Shown: positions 48,240 through 59,920 of the stretch, in pieces
Layout: each line of letters starts with the position of its first letter
Position numbering within the stretch: the stretch's first letter is position 1
Origin: Carallia brachiata
Lineage: Eukaryota; Streptophyta; Magnoliopsida; Malpighiales; Rhizophoraceae
Assembly: GCA_021464245.1 (NCBI GenBank)
Contig: JADCRB010000096.1
Location: 1-64,000, forward strand
Direction of reading: 5' to 3'
DNA length: 64,000 nt
Position numbers and translations under genes: made by a program
The notes under the pieces: generated by a model
What the model saw: the letters and a program-made list of their open reading frames with translations, nothing else
Database searches by the model: none
What the model was told of the DNA's origin: nothing

Positions 48240-49020
48240 ACATTCAATAAACTTGAACATTCAACAGACTCTGGACACAAATAGCGCAATCAACTTGGAG
48301 CAAATTGAACATTCAAATTAGCCAAATTGCTTACAAAGAAGATAATCAAAATAAGCCATTGAAATAAACAAGAATGCATTGCAAACATCACACCAATTAC
48401 AAGTCACTACCTGCTGACACAAATAAATAGAACAGAGGATTACCAAATTTCAATTCCACACAGCAATGCGTTGAAAAAATAAAAAAATAAAAAAAACCAT
48501 ATCTTTCCATTTCGACATCATTGCTTTTATGTATAAATGTTTCTGTGGTTTCAGATATATGTCAGAGTTGTGAAAGACCCAATTAACAGTATTACAAGAT
48601 GCAACAAATTCAGATACAAATAAGCATTTAATTCCCACATAACTCTGTGAAAGATCATCACTTTCCCAAATAAACACAAATTTCCACCAAAAAGGTTGGA
48701 ACTTTTCAGTCACCTAAAGAAAACCAAAGAAAAGGAGGAAGAGGGAAAGAAAGAAACCCAGCAAAGAGATTAGTACCTTGGTGATGGGGTTGAATCTTTA
48801 TAGCTTTTCTCGCTTCTCAATCGCTTTGGGCCAGAATTAATCTATCTTGTGACGAGAAACCAGAAGAATCAACCAAAAAAATGGAAAGAAGAAGAAGGGC
48901 GGGAAGCAAAGGACTAAGGCGAGGGCTGCCAAAAAAGACGAAGAGCTGCTGCTTGCTGCCGTTGCTTCTTTCTTGGTATTTGCACATCGGTTTCTGTCTG
49001 ACGAGGAGTGACTAAATTAT
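48240..49020 (-). other. Possible 5' leader fragment of another gene
   Basis: On the minus strand a C/T-rich leader-like stretch (about 48990-48780) is followed by a plausible splice donor AAG/GTACTAATC near 48778. A plausible acceptor CTTTAG precedes GTGACTGAAAAG near 48713. No protein family is recognised downstream and the fragment ends at PDR fragment B. The 16-bp CAACAGACTCTGGACA at 48262-48277 repeats 48170-48185 of fragment B. Confidence 0.25.
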
Positions 49021-51000
49021 TAAAGTAGTATTCTCGCTCTCTTATTATTGTTGTCGATTTAATTAGTAATGTGTTAGGGGTCTAGTTTAGTTTAGAGTTG
49101 ATTTAAAATAAAAATTTAAATTAATTAAAATTAGTTAAAAATTGATTAAAATTAGTTAAAATTGATAAAAAATAAATTGATTAGACCAGTTTAAATTAAG
49201 CTAAAAAATTCTTAAATTATAATTTAATCTCAAATATTATTTAAATTATAATTTAAGTTCTAAATTTAATTAAAAATTTTAATTTAGTCTTAAGTTTGAT
49301 CAAAATTTTTAATTTAATCATTAAAACGAGAAAAATTAATATTTAATTATTATTTATAAGTATTTTTTTAATTACTTTTATACTTTTATATATATATATA
49401 ATATATATATATTTTGTTAAATACCCGTCTAATTGATTAAATTTTAAACTATTAATATTTAAATTTGATTATTAATCTGGTTCTAACAACCTTGTCTCTT
49501 ATTACTCATCCGAAATAAAATGTTAGGATTATATAAATTTTTAATGACTTCATTATTTTTTTGTTAAATAATAAATTTAGTGACTGAAGTAAAAAATATG
49601 TGAATATACAGTAATTTAAATTATTTGATAATTAAATTTAAGTAAAAAGAAAAAAATAGCAGCGTCGCTTGCGTGCCCCGTATGCTCCCGTTAAAGTTAT
49701 GCCACCAATTGTTTATGGTTGGTTAAATAATTCTCCCATCCCCATTCGTAAAACCTTGAGGTTTAATATGTAATTATGGTAGACTTTCTAATAATATTTG
49801 TTTTTTGATTATTTTTTTAATTAATAGGTTTTAACAATAGTGTCTCAATTAATTATATTAAAAACTGTTTGGGTTTAGATTAACTATCCATGGCTAAATA
49901 TTACTCTGGATTTTAAAAAAATTGTTGTTAATTTAGATTGTGATCTAAATTTCCAGTTAAAAATTTTCTTGTAACATTATTAGTAAATTAGTAAGCTTAT
50001 GTATTTTTCTTTGACAAATAATTATTGCTTACTAAAATTGCATTTTTCTTCAATTATATTTTAGTAATAGGGATGATTAACATATTTGTAGGTAATGTTA
50101 TTGTTTTTAAGAATTAAGACTTTTATTTTACTAACTTCAATAATTATCTCAAAGTTTCAAAAGTAATGTATCTATTATATAAAAAAAAGTTTCTAAACTC
50201 CCGCAATGCATAATTTTTTTTAATTTATATCATTATATGAGAATTGTAATATAAAAAAGTAAAAATTTTAATTTAAAATATCTACCATATATAAAATATA
50301 ATCATTGATGTCCTAAAAAAATTCAACAAATAATAAATAGACAATGTCAATTATCAACATTTATACCCAAAAAAATTTCCGAATAAAGTACAAAAAAGAG
50401 TAAATTATCCCAGGCAGCGAGGTTTAAGTTACCAGAAGCAATTCTTCTAACTTCACTTTTCAAATTGTTCAAATCTAATTTATAGAGTAATTTGTATTAA
50501 GCGAAATTTTAAATATGTCTCCAATAATTTGTTATTTTTTCATAAATTAGATGAATGTATGAGAACCAAAATTTACTTTCTTTTTTCTCATAGTAATAAT
50601 TAGCAATTAATTTGTTAATTGTTAGTGAAGATAAAGAGGCAAAGCCCCCAAAGCCCATTTTTGTAGTTTTTTCGGAGGACCAAAAGTTGAACTCTCGAAC
50701 CATCTCATGCCCAAGGGCCAAAGGTGGACGGCCACTCAAGCTTGTCTGGTAAGTTAGAACTGAAATTTGCGTAGTACTTGAATTTAGATTTTACTATTTC
50801 TATAAGTCCAAAATATTAGGATATAGTATTATTAATAAGAAAAGACTTTATACTAATAAGAAATTTAATGGATGCTAAGGCACAAGAGTAAAGCTTATGT
50901 AACAAATTTTTATTCCAAAACACTTTATCGTATGAAACATGACAAGTTTTCAAGATTTTGGCTTTGAATTAGACATAAAATAAGAGTTACGTAATGTGTA
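49021..51000. other. AT-rich intergenic sequence
   Basis: Long low-complexity A/T with a (TA)n tract near 49387-49412. A short GC-richer part at 50635-50745 gives a minus-strand frame without family resemblance. No gene. Confidence 0.5.
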
Positions 51001-51307
51001 TGACATCAGTCGTTGTACTGATTTTATTTTAAAAAAAGTACAGCTGTAGTACCCTGCTTGTAAAAAAATAGTGCAGCTGTACCATAAAAATGAGAAACAA
51101 ATAGATTAAGACAAATTTAATGGACATAAATTCACAAAATGTTTTGGTAAGAATACCAAATACTCTTTCTAAAATAAAACAAGATTAATGGGAATGTTCA
51201 CAAATTTGTTATTACACTAAATTAGCTTCCAAATGTGTTCGGATTGTACATTTCTCAACTTCTAATTTTTTTCTCTAAATTCCCTTCTACTAATCTACCC
51301 TATGTAT

Positions 51308-51315
51308 TATATAAA
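51308..51315 (+). promoter_or_regulatory. TATA box of unit U copy 2
   Basis: TATATAAA followed by CCCC, 103 bases before the ATG at 51418; the same spacing as in copies 3 and 4. Confidence 0.5.
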
Positions 51316-51417
51316 CCCCACATTGGCTCACTTATAAATAGGAGTGATAGACTTAACAATCAAAAGTTGGGAAAAAAAAAAAAGAGAGAATAAGTGAGTG
51401 ATTGGTAAATGGTGATC

Positions 51418-51549
51418 ATGACAGGAAAAAAGTTTAATCCTGTCTTGATTGCAACAATGCTACCACCAGGAAAAGCTAGCTTCAAAAAAAGAGAGATTCA
51501 AAAACAAAATGAACCATCACCTTTTCTTTTTTCCACAAGGAAAACATGA
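51418..51549 (+). pseudogene. Unit U reading frame 2: MADS-box-like N-terminal relic
   Basis: 43 codons starting MTGKKFNPVLIATM and containing GKASFKKREIQ, then diverging and stopping at TGA 51547-51549. MTGKKF is the closest of the four copies to the MTRKKV start common in AGL80-like type I MADS proteins. The rest of a MADS domain is lost. Confidence 0.4.
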
Positions 51550-51809
51550 TCGAGAAAAGGAGAGCCTGCCTAATAAAAAGAGCACTTTCCACACTTTGTG
51601 GTGCAATGCACTTTATTTTCGTGTATTGCCTACAAGAGAATACATCAATGGTGTGTCCTCATAGCTAGAAGTGCATCAACTATTGATGGAATTTTAGGGT
51701 AAGGCAGAGACAGATCCGACATGAAAAATAACCGATCCTGATCGCCTGACTCTTGAAACTCCAAAAACTAGGCTGCATTAGAGTAAAAGAGAAGAGCATA
51801 GGCAGGGGA

Positions 51810-52265
51810 ATGCTGGGAGATCGCCATCTTCTTCCAATAGAGATCATAATATTCGAGATTTTGGTGAAACTCCCAGTAGTAGATGTCATCCGCTGCACGT
51901 CCGTCTGCAAACAATGGTACTCTATAATCAAAACCCCAGATTTCATCTCCACCAACCTCTCCCTTTCTTCTCTTCTTCTTCGTCAAGATCTCAGCCTTCT
52001 ATCTTCGTCCATCACTACTAATTCACCCAGAGAAAGCGTGTTGTGTATTCCCATTTTGACCCCCAATCTTTGGACGACTGTCATACCATCCGTTTTCCCA
52101 TCCAGGTTCTTTATGATCCTCGGGCCCATCCATGACTTGTTCTGCCATTTTAATGACAGCATCAATGGTCACAGCAGCGACAAGCTTTGTTGCTTATGGA
52201 ACCCCTCTGTTAAAAGTGTGCGGCTATCTGATATTCGCATTTTGTTGATTGGAAACCATGAATAA
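51810..52265 (+). CDS. Short F-box protein (F-box plus start of FBA domain), probably truncated gene
   Basis: From ATG 51810 (the frame upstream lacks an ATG) 151 residues read MLGDRHLLPIEIIIFEILVK and then LPVVDVIRCTSVCKQWYSII, a clear F-box in residues ~7-50. GPIHDLFCHFND and LCCLWNPSVKSVRL are typical of the plant F-box-associated domain. Such proteins usually have 350-420 residues; this one ends at TAA 52263-52265, followed by an A-run at 52280-52293. The F-box itself shows no break and could bind an SKP1-type adaptor, but without the rest of the FBA region target binding is doubtful. The unit U promoter lies about 500 bases upstream. Confidence 0.65.
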   Translation: MLGDRHLLPIEIIIFEILVKLPVVDVIRCTSVCKQWYSIIKTPDFISTNLSLSSLLLRQDLSLLSSSITTNSPRESVLCIPILTPNLWTTVIPSVFPSRFFMILGPIHDLFCHFNDSINGHSSDKLCCLWNPSVKSVRLSDIRILLIGNHE

Positions 52266-52311
52266 AAATCTTTTGTTGTTCAAAAAAAAAAAAAACAAAG
52301 AAATGATTGAA

Positions 52312-52430
52312 AATGAAAAATGATTCATTAATGTAAGCAATCTGCTTATATATTTATTTGTCTCTTTTTTTTTTTTCTTTTGCTCTTCCATATATATAAA
52401 TATGAGTTTTGTTTGTTGGGAGACTTGTAC
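52312..52430 (+). repeat. Direct repeat, left copy
   Basis: ATTCATTAATG...ATATATTTATTTGTCTC...GCTCTTCCATATATATAAAT matches 53365-53465 in the same orientation, about 1.05 kb away. The pair encloses the LTR at 52537-52854. It may be the border of a larger inserted block. Confidence 0.6.
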
Positions 52431-52536
52431 CATTTTGTGGTACCGAAAGTTACTAGTTTGAGGATGACATTTATGTGTTACAGGCGTATGTTATTGTGAT
52501 ATCCTATGTTGGTTTGATACTGAGTGTAGATGGGTT

Positions 52537-52867
52537 TGTTAGAAATATATCAAGAGAGAAAGACTTTTGTCACCATTCTTGTATCAAGTCTTGTACTCTT
52601 ATATATTTAGTGTGTCATGAAGTTTGTACAAATGAAGTGAATGTTTATTTGAGTGTAATTGATTTTCAGATATAGTGAGTCTTTCGTGAGATATTATAAT
52701 TCTTTGTTTGTTTTGTCAATAAATAATTCTGATCTGTCTTCGCCTGTGGACATAAGCTCTGAGTTGAACTACGTTTTATCTGTATGTCCATTTTCTTTTT
52801 CTTGTACTTCTATATTTTTGTTGGTATTCGTTTCCATGCTTCCATGACCCAACAGTGATACCAGAGC
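52537..52867 (+). mobile_element. Copia-type LTR with primer-binding site
   Basis: A 318-bp block starts TGTTAGAAATATATCA (52537) and ends CATGACCCAACA (52854), with TGTTA/CAACA-type ends. Directly after it, GTGATACCAGAGC (52855-52867) resembles the usual plant initiator-Met tRNA primer site TGGTATCAGAGC with two changes. The T-rich 3' part of the block is typical of U5 in Copia elements. No gag or pol frame follows, so it is a remnant. Confidence 0.7.
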
Positions 52868-53364
52868 TTTTGTGAGCAACAGAGAATTTCCTAATGGTGG
52901 TATCAAAGTCGATGGTTCAACGAAATAATTTAGAGTTAAGGTTTTATATTTAAGGGATTCAAATATGACATCCAAAAATTTTGTTATCAAGAAATTCAGA
53001 TGCAAAATCAGTTGTTGTTGTAGTCAAGGTGTCCTCTGGAAAGTAAAAATGTTTTAGTTTGTAATAGCAGATCAAGAAAGAAAATTCAGATGGCTTTGAT
53101 ATTTTTAAAAAATTAATTCTTCATTTGGAGTCTAAAATATCCCATCTCATTTGGTGATGACAATTTTAAATGAATTTTACATTTTGTTATTGCCTCGCCT
53201 GACTCTCACTGGAAGGTTATAAAGATTTCTCTATTTGGGTTTGAGAAAGAGAATTGTTCGGGTCAAATCCAAATTGAGTTTTTGTGTGAGTCCCTGGATC
53301 TTTGTGTGGAGTAAAGACAAAGAAAGCATAGAAGGAGAGAAAGAAATAACTTAAAGAGAAAAAA

Positions 53365-53465
53365 TTATTCATTAATGGTGGAAATCTGCTCATATATTTA
53401 TTTATCTCTCTCTCTCTCTCTCTGTTTTTTTTTTTCGTCGAGCTCTTCCATATATATAAATGTGG
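53365..53465 (+). repeat. Direct repeat, right copy
   Basis: Second copy of 52312-52430, with a (CT)n tract at about 53406-53423 replacing the T-run of the left copy. Confidence 0.6.
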
Positions 53466-54060
53466 GTTTTATTTGTAGGGAATTCTTATTAAATAATTGA
53501 AAAAAATCAATTTTTGGTATACCAGAATTAAACTAAACAAATCATTACAAGACCCCCTAGTCCCAAGACAAAGTCGTAGGCCATTTTGATATGCAGAATT
53601 TAAAATGAGGGAGTCCAAATATTTTGTGGGCTCGGTGAATTTACTCACAATGGAAGCACAGAAGATGTTTTTTGCAATTTTCTATGACTTTGCCTCCCAT
53701 AAGAAAGAGAGATTTTAAATCTCATAAGAGAAGTGAGATTTACTCAAATCGTTGTTGGGAACATTGTATTAATTTAATCTGTTGAATATTGTCCTTTAAC
53801 TTTGAGAGATTAATTTATTGCATTAAGCAAAATTGAAATTTCATTTGCAATTCTAAAAGAAACTAAAAATGCAAACCAAACATGAAAATCTTCAAATTCT
53901 CATGACTTTGAAAAAAAGAATTTCCACATTCTATAAATTTATGAAATTCTATTAGGGTATAAGTGGAATTTCCAATCTTCAAATTCTCACGTAACTCAAA
54001 TTCTTTTATGTATAAAAACTTCCCTTGGAGACTCATAGGCCAAGCAGAATTCCACCAAGG

Positions 54061-54399
54061 CAAGTCAACGAAAATTCGTTAAGATAATTCTTTACAATGC
54101 AATAAGAGAATCCGCAATGCTTGCAGATATGAACTTGTGATGAGATAACTCAATGTTTTAGATGACTGAATGTCATGTATGAAGTCACAAAATTATTGAT
54201 GTGAAGTGATTTTTGAAGATAATAATGTCACTTGACAAGGTTGAGAAGCATAAACTATTGAAATAAGAACATTTTGTCAAGCTAAAGATGCTATGAATGA
54301 GCGCATTTCCGTATACGGATCAAGGGAGACGGTTGAAGTTAAACCTAATTTGTTATAGAATAAAAATTAATATTAAAGTAGAAACTAAATAATTGAGTT
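54061..54399. other. Non-coding stretch between unit U copies
   Basis: No family-like frame; not seen elsewhere in the window. Confidence 0.4.
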
Positions 54400-55382
54400 T
54401 TATTCTTATATGTTATCAGAGGTCAATGGGACTATATGTGTTCAAGTATATAAGCATTTGATCGTCTCATTTTATTGTGCTGTTGGTCAATAAATAGTAT
54501 GAATATGACTGATTGAGAGATGTTATTAGTATGACCAGATGTTCATATTATTAGTATACTTCTCTCTCAGTTAAATGTGTGTGGGGCTTTGAGATTAATA
54601 TAATTGAGTGCTGCTCAGTATAATTTGATTTAATTCAATGACACTTAACAGTAACATCAAAACTAATTGCTAAATCTGCTTTCATAGTTCATACCATCTT
54701 GTTAGGATTGTCCAGGTACATAAAATGAGAGTTACATGAAGTGTTTGATATTGACAACATATAGTAAAATTTTTATACACATAAAAATGATTGGAAAAAT
54801 CCTAAAGATTAGGAAAAAGAAATCCAATTAACTAGATATGTTCTAATATATAAGAATTTGAATGTCTTAACTTATTTTATAATTGGTCAGTAAATACTAT
54901 AAGTGTGATTGCTAGTGTGCTTGTCAATTAATTCCATATAACATTTTGAAATTAATATAATTGAGCCTTGTATAAATATAATAAATTATATAATTTGTGA
55001 ACAATGGTACCAAAACTAATTATTGATTGCACTCAAACAGTCCACTCTGATGTTACATGTGTACAGACTCATAAAATTAGACTTACATGATGTGTTTTAT
55101 ATTGACAGTGTATAGTACAATTGTCATACACATAAAATTCATCGGACAAATCTTATTGATTAGGAAAAAAATTCTAACGGATATTAATTCACAAAATATT
55201 TTAGCAAGAAATTGAATCCCCTTCCTGAGATAAAACAATATAATTGGAAATGTTCAAAAGTTTTTTATTAACCTTAATTAGCTTCCAAATAAATTCGGAT
55301 TGCACCTTTCTCAATCTCTAATATTGCTTTGAGAATTAATGTTATGCATGTGGTGTTATTTGCATTTTCTTCTCCTATGTAT

Positions 55383-55390
55383 TATATAAA
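55383..55390 (+). promoter_or_regulatory. TATA box of unit U copy 3
   Basis: TATATAAA followed by CCCCATCTTGGCTC, 101 bases before ATG 55491. Confidence 0.5.
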
Positions 55391-55490
55391 CCCCATCTTG
55401 GCTCGCATGAAGAACATGTGTGATTCACTTGACCATCCAAAGTCCAAAAAACAAAAAAAAAGAGGGAGAATATGTCAGTGACTGGTGATC

Positions 55491-55682
55491 ATGACAAAAT
55501 ATAAGATTAATCATGTCTTGATTACTATAGTGACACCACAAAGAAAAGCTAGCTTCAAAAAAAGAGAGGAATACAAAAATAAAAGGTTTTTCGAGCTTCC
55601 AGACTTGGAGTCACAACTCTTTGACGCCAATACCAAAGGAATGGAAGGGCTCGCTCAACATTCGTTCTCTGTGCTACTTTAG
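55491..55682 (+). pseudogene. Unit U reading frame 3: MADS-box-like N-terminus, longest copy
   Basis: 63 codons to TAG. They begin MTKYKINHVLITIVTPQRKA, continue SFKKREEYKNKRFFELPDLE, and end SVLL. KASFKKR, then eight residues, then EL is the spacing of the type I MADS domain start. After that the resemblance ends. The downstream sequence 55850-56087 has another open frame (FESMKSFSCSFDISKF, NGTRRKLQDISIKAL) that is also partly present in copy 1, and I do not recognise it. Confidence 0.45.
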
Positions 55683-56290
55683 AACCCCAACAACTCTCTT
55701 GATCTGAGAAATTAAAAAAAGTCACACACCCAAACAAAGTCTTGCATTTTCAAATCCGTAAGAGTTTCTCTTGGACATGCAAAAATTCGTCGTGTTTTGT
55801 ACTTTAAAGAATATGAAAGAGTTGGGTTTGGATTTTGCTGATCCAATTTGAAAGAAAATTCCATTGGTAATCACCATGCAGCAATATTTCAATTGCCTTT
55901 GGATGTGTATCAACATGGGAGATTTGAGTCAATGAAGTCATTTTCATGCAGCTTTGATATCTCTAAGTTCACCAATTTTAATGTACTGAAGAGCCTCTTT
56001 TTAATGTGGATGCAATTGAGTAATGGTACCAGAAGGAAATTGCAGGATATATCCATTAAGGCCCTCAGAAAGGAAACTGTTGTATAAATTTCATCGATAT
56101 GGTATTAAGCAGTTGGACATTTACGAACAAGATGTTTATCAATTTGTTCATCAAAAGATATTATTGCCAAATTTCCTAAAAAAAAAAAAGAGATATTGCT
56201 GCCAAATAAAATTGCATACCAATTTCCTTATGAAAGTGATAAATAATTGTAGTGAAAATAAAAATATCCAATTTTTGATATAACAAAATT

Positions 56291-57331
56291 GAACAAAAAA
56301 AAAAGGGGTTAATATCAAAAAAAAATTACAACCTTCAGGACCTTCAAAACTTCACAATTTAGATTCTATAAGAATTTTTTTATAATAAATCTACTACGCA
56401 AGTTAATGAAGGGTTCTGTTACATTCTAAAAGAAAGTCACTCAAAAATTTGTCCGTAATGTAATAAATAAGAAATTTTCTGCAATAACATTCATAAAATA
56501 TACAATAACAAAAAAAAAATGTTCTATTTTTCTTATTATATATTTTGTTATTATAGTTACACATATTATAATATTATTGCAATACAAACACTCTTCCGGA
56601 CAACAGGTGCTCGTGACATACACATTTACCCTTAAATTAAATAGACGAAAACCGTTAAAACTAAGGACGTGGAGAAACGACATGTAGTTGATATTGACAT
56701 GTATTAAATTAACATGCCATGCAAGATCCGACTCAGATTGAAGAATTAATAGGCTAAGTGGACCTATGAGCCTAACCCAACTAATTTTTTTTATTTTTAT
56801 TTTATTTTTAGTTCCTAACCAACTAACTTATTTAAATAAAATTTTTAAAAATAAATTTCTAGTTAAAAAAAAAAATTCATTTTCTTATCAAAATTGCAGC
56901 AAGCAACACGCTTGGCCCGGTCCTTTGCTTCATCGTATTTTCTTCTAATGAATCTCTTCACCAAGGAAAACGTGTTTATGGAAAATTTTGATTGTACACA
57001 AAATTACTTAAAACTGAAACCTACTGATTTTGATTAATTCAACCTCAACTGCAATTTTTACACCGTGTTTCAGTTCATCACAAACACCTGTTATGTGAAA
57101 GTTTTGATTGCAAAATCCCACTATTCTCATTGATTCAGATTCAAACCAATAGAAACTCAAACTAAAGGTTTCTGATTTCAGAACAAAAGATTTCCCTGGA
57201 ATATTATCAGCCATTGCAACTACTAACGCGGGAAAAAAAAATATGAAAATGAATATTTAAAGAAAACCGAAATTAGCCATCCAAATTGGAAGCGGCAGCC
57301 CGGATCTCACCAATCTCCCAAAATTAAGTTG
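56291..57331. other. Non-coding stretch
   Basis: AT-rich; short frames without recognisable family. A moderately GC-rich patch begins at 57280 next to the histone relic. Confidence 0.45.
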
Positions 57332-57472
57332 AGAGATAGTGAATTTGATAACCACCATCGTCCCCTCCGACACGGTGTGCTTCGCAATTGCTCTAGGCAA
57401 GACTAGTCAGACGGCAATCTAGATCTCTCTGGACGTGATAGTCAGCTTATTGTTGAACCTGGTCCATGCCTC
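57332..57472 (-). pseudogene. Histone H2B C-terminal relic
   Basis: On the minus strand the sequence reads RFNNKLTITSREI, stop, IAV, stop, LVLPRAIAKHTVSEGT, then MVVIKFTIS. This is the end of plant H2B (normally [20 protein letters not shown] and onward to KFTSS). Two stops replace Q and R through C-to-T changes (TAG 57433-57431, TGA 57421-57419). About 47 codons remain; the N-terminal tail and most of the histone fold are missing. The right edge touches the start of unit U copy 4. Confidence 0.82.
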
Positions 57473-57559
57473 CTAAGCAATGCCTCCTAATCAACTAGAT
57501 ATGTTCTAGTATATAAGCATTTGAATGTCTTAACTTATAATATGATTGGTACATCAAAC

Positions 57560-58365
57560 ACTAGATAAGGGCAACCACATGTTTGGTTCAAACCCGACCA
57601 GACCGCCTGACCGATTCCAAAACCATAATCAAAATTGGATAGGAGATGATTTAAGTTCTGATTCTTTCTTTTAGGAATCATGGAATCGATGGTTTGGAAC
57701 CACAGTCTTCAATGTTGTTGTTAAGTAGAGTAAAGGATAATATTTTTGATGAAATGAATTCGAGTTTGTTGCTAGAGTCATTGGAGGGGCACAATGTGTC
57801 TCAATGACTGGTTGAAGGTAGAAGTAAGGATGCAAGAAAATATTCATGAACCTTTAAATTGAAATTTGTACAACTTTACAATAGAAGCATCCACTACCAC
57901 CAGAGAGAGCCAACTAAACAAAAAGGACTAAGACTGCATCAAAATTAAAAACAAGATAAATAATAAGTTAAAAGTTTTAAAAATAATAAATTACGTGGGC
58001 TTTGATTCTTGAAGAGAATATATAGGTAGTTTAATTAATATTCAATTAAGTCCAAGCTCTTTAGTTATTTGAATTTTCTCTTTTTAATCTAATTGAAATT
58101 CAATTTTTATAATTTTCAATTATTTTTTATGTATAAAAAAAGAATTTAGAATTAGATCAAACTGGTCTGAATTGAATAAAATTGATATCAAAATTGAAAT
58201 CAGAATCAGAACAAAAATAGAAACTGAAACTGCCGATGAACCGAAACCAAAACAGACCATCCAAAAGGCGATCCAATTAAGGTTCTAGTTTATTAAGAAC
58301 CAGAACCGTCGGTTTGGAATTTTTAGCCAAATTGGAACCAAACTGCGTTCAAGTCTAATACTAGA
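57560..58365. mobile_element. TIR-like insertion, 794 bp, ACTAGA duplication
   Basis: ACTAGA flanks both sides (57560-57565, 58360-58365). Inside, GTTTGGTTCAAACC near the left end and its loose complement (GGAACCAAAC) near the right end form imperfect inverted repeats. The interior has many GAACC/GGTTC-like motifs near the right end and no coding frame. Confidence 0.55.
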
Positions 58366-58512
58366 GTGTGCTTCTCAATTAATTATGTACGACATTTTGA
58401 ATTTTTTTTTTAGCAGCTCTACCGCATTTTAAGATTAATAAAATTGAGAACTGCTCAAATATAATTGATATAATTAGTAAACAATTGTATCATAACTAAT
58501 TGCTAATTGCAC

Positions 58513-59242
58513 TTAGGGGATGTTTGGGTAAACTTTTAGAAGGATGCATTTGTATTTCATTTTCAAAAAATAGAGAGATGAGTGTTTGGTAAATTTTTTT
58601 ATCTTACTGTTTGATTTTACTTATTTTTTTATATGACTCTCTAATAATAGCTGATTGAAGAGTAGATCAAGGCTACTTTTTACTTTTTAATATTAATAAT
58701 AATTTATATGAACTAAATTGCCCTTATAAAATATTTATATAATTTTCTTATTTTTTTACTCACCCCATGAATTAGATATATTAATTTATTTTATTAATAT
58801 TTGTATAAAACACAAATTATCTTTTTTCAACTATTCTTAAATAATATTTGTTTATTTCAATTTTATTTAATATTAACACTTATAAAAAATATCTCAAATA
58901 TTATATTTTTTACCATCTAGTAAAAAATTAATTTATTTGGAAAAAGATAAAAATTAAATAAAAAATTCTCAATATTATTTATAAAATATTATTCTAAAAA
59001 TATAAAAATATAAAATATAATAATAAATTTTTAAATATTATATATCTATATAAATTAGATATCTCAATTAGATATTTCATCATTCAATAATAACTGCAAG
59101 TATAAAATTAACGAAACACTTCATTAGTTTTATCAACAATTAGCAGTAGAAAATAAGAATCAGTAATCAGCAATCAGTAGTAATAATTAATAACAACAAT
59201 CAGCAACAAGAGCATTTAACAGATAATCCAAACAGACCCTTA
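58513..59242. mobile_element. Tourist-type MITE, 724 bp, TTA duplication
   Basis: GGGGATGTTTGG (58516) and CCAAACAGACCC (to 59239) are inverted ends; TTA is duplicated (58513-58515, 59240-59242). The 3' interior has repeated CAATCAGCA-like motifs. It interrupts sub-repeat b of unit U cleanly. Confidence 0.75.
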
Positions 59243-59461
59243 AATAATTTTTTTCCTACGTTACATGTGTTTAGGTGCATAAACTGAGAGTTACATGATG
59301 TGTTTGATATTTGCAACATATAGTACAATTGTCATACAAATAATATTGACTGGACAAATCTTACAGATTAGGGAAAAAAATCTAAATGAAAATAATTCGG
59401 GAAATGTCTTAATAAGAAACTTAACCCTCTTCCTAAAACAAAACAAGATAATTGGAATTGT

Positions 59462-59920
59462 TCAAAATTTTAAGATAATTCCCCTTTTAGTGCTAAACCT
59501 TTCTAATATTTTCAATTGAGTTCTAAACCGTTCAAACTTTTTCAATTGAGTTCTAAATCTTTCAACATTTTCTATTGAGTCCTATATACAATTGAGTCCT
59601 TTTCATCAACGGTAGTCGGTTAAATCTTTTGAAACGTACTTTGACAAAACGGACATGAATAAAAAAAAAGGATAAACATTGCTTCTTTTGATTTTTTGTT
59701 TTAATATTTTGAAAAAATAATTAAAAATATCGTATTTAAGATTTTTTAATTCATTTCTGTTTGGTCAAGGAACATTTTACTAACGATCATTGACAGAAAG
59801 GACTCGATAGTGAAAGATTTAAAAGATATAAGACTCAATTAAAATATTTAAAAGATTTAGGACCAATTGAAAAATCTATAAAAGTTAATCACTAAAAAGA
59901 GTTTTATCCCTCAAATTTTT
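59462..59920. mobile_element. Mutator-like MITE, 439 bp, ~10-bp duplication
   Basis: Ends AAGATAATTCCCCTTTTAGT and (complement of the right end) GGGATAAAACTCTTTTTAGT are imperfect inverted repeats extending about 60 bases. The flanks TCAAAATTTT (59462-59471) and TCAAATTTTT (59911-59920) look like a 9-10 bp target duplication. It interrupts the unit between GTTCAAAA and AACTTAATTAGCTTCC. Confidence 0.65.

Larger units (their letters stand above)
51100..54060 (+). repeat. Unit U copy 2, interrupted
   Basis: 51100-51520 matches the promoter and start region of copies 1, 3 and 4. 53508-53990 matches the 3' section of copy 4 (61205-61620), for example CCTAGTCCCAA...ACAAAGT and ATTTCCACATTCTATAAATT. 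Between these lie an F-box frame and a small LTR, so the unit was split by insertions or other joinings. Confidence 0.7.
54400..56290 (+). repeat. Unit U copy 3 (most complete promoter half)
   Basis: Contains sub-repeat a (54400-54830), sub-repeat b (54830-55200), the AATTAGCTTCCAAATAAATT block (55275), TATA box, leader, MADS-like frame (55491) and 3' section to about 56290. Sub-repeats a and b share the same order of motifs (TATAAG.ATTTGA, GGTCAATAAATA, TTAATATAATTGAG, AACTAATTG, GATTAGGAAAAA) and so look like an ancient tandem doubling. Confidence 0.75.

Noticed and set aside
48450..48713. Minus-strand frame rich in aromatic residues
   Set aside because: No family resemblance; lies in a possible leader/intron fragment.
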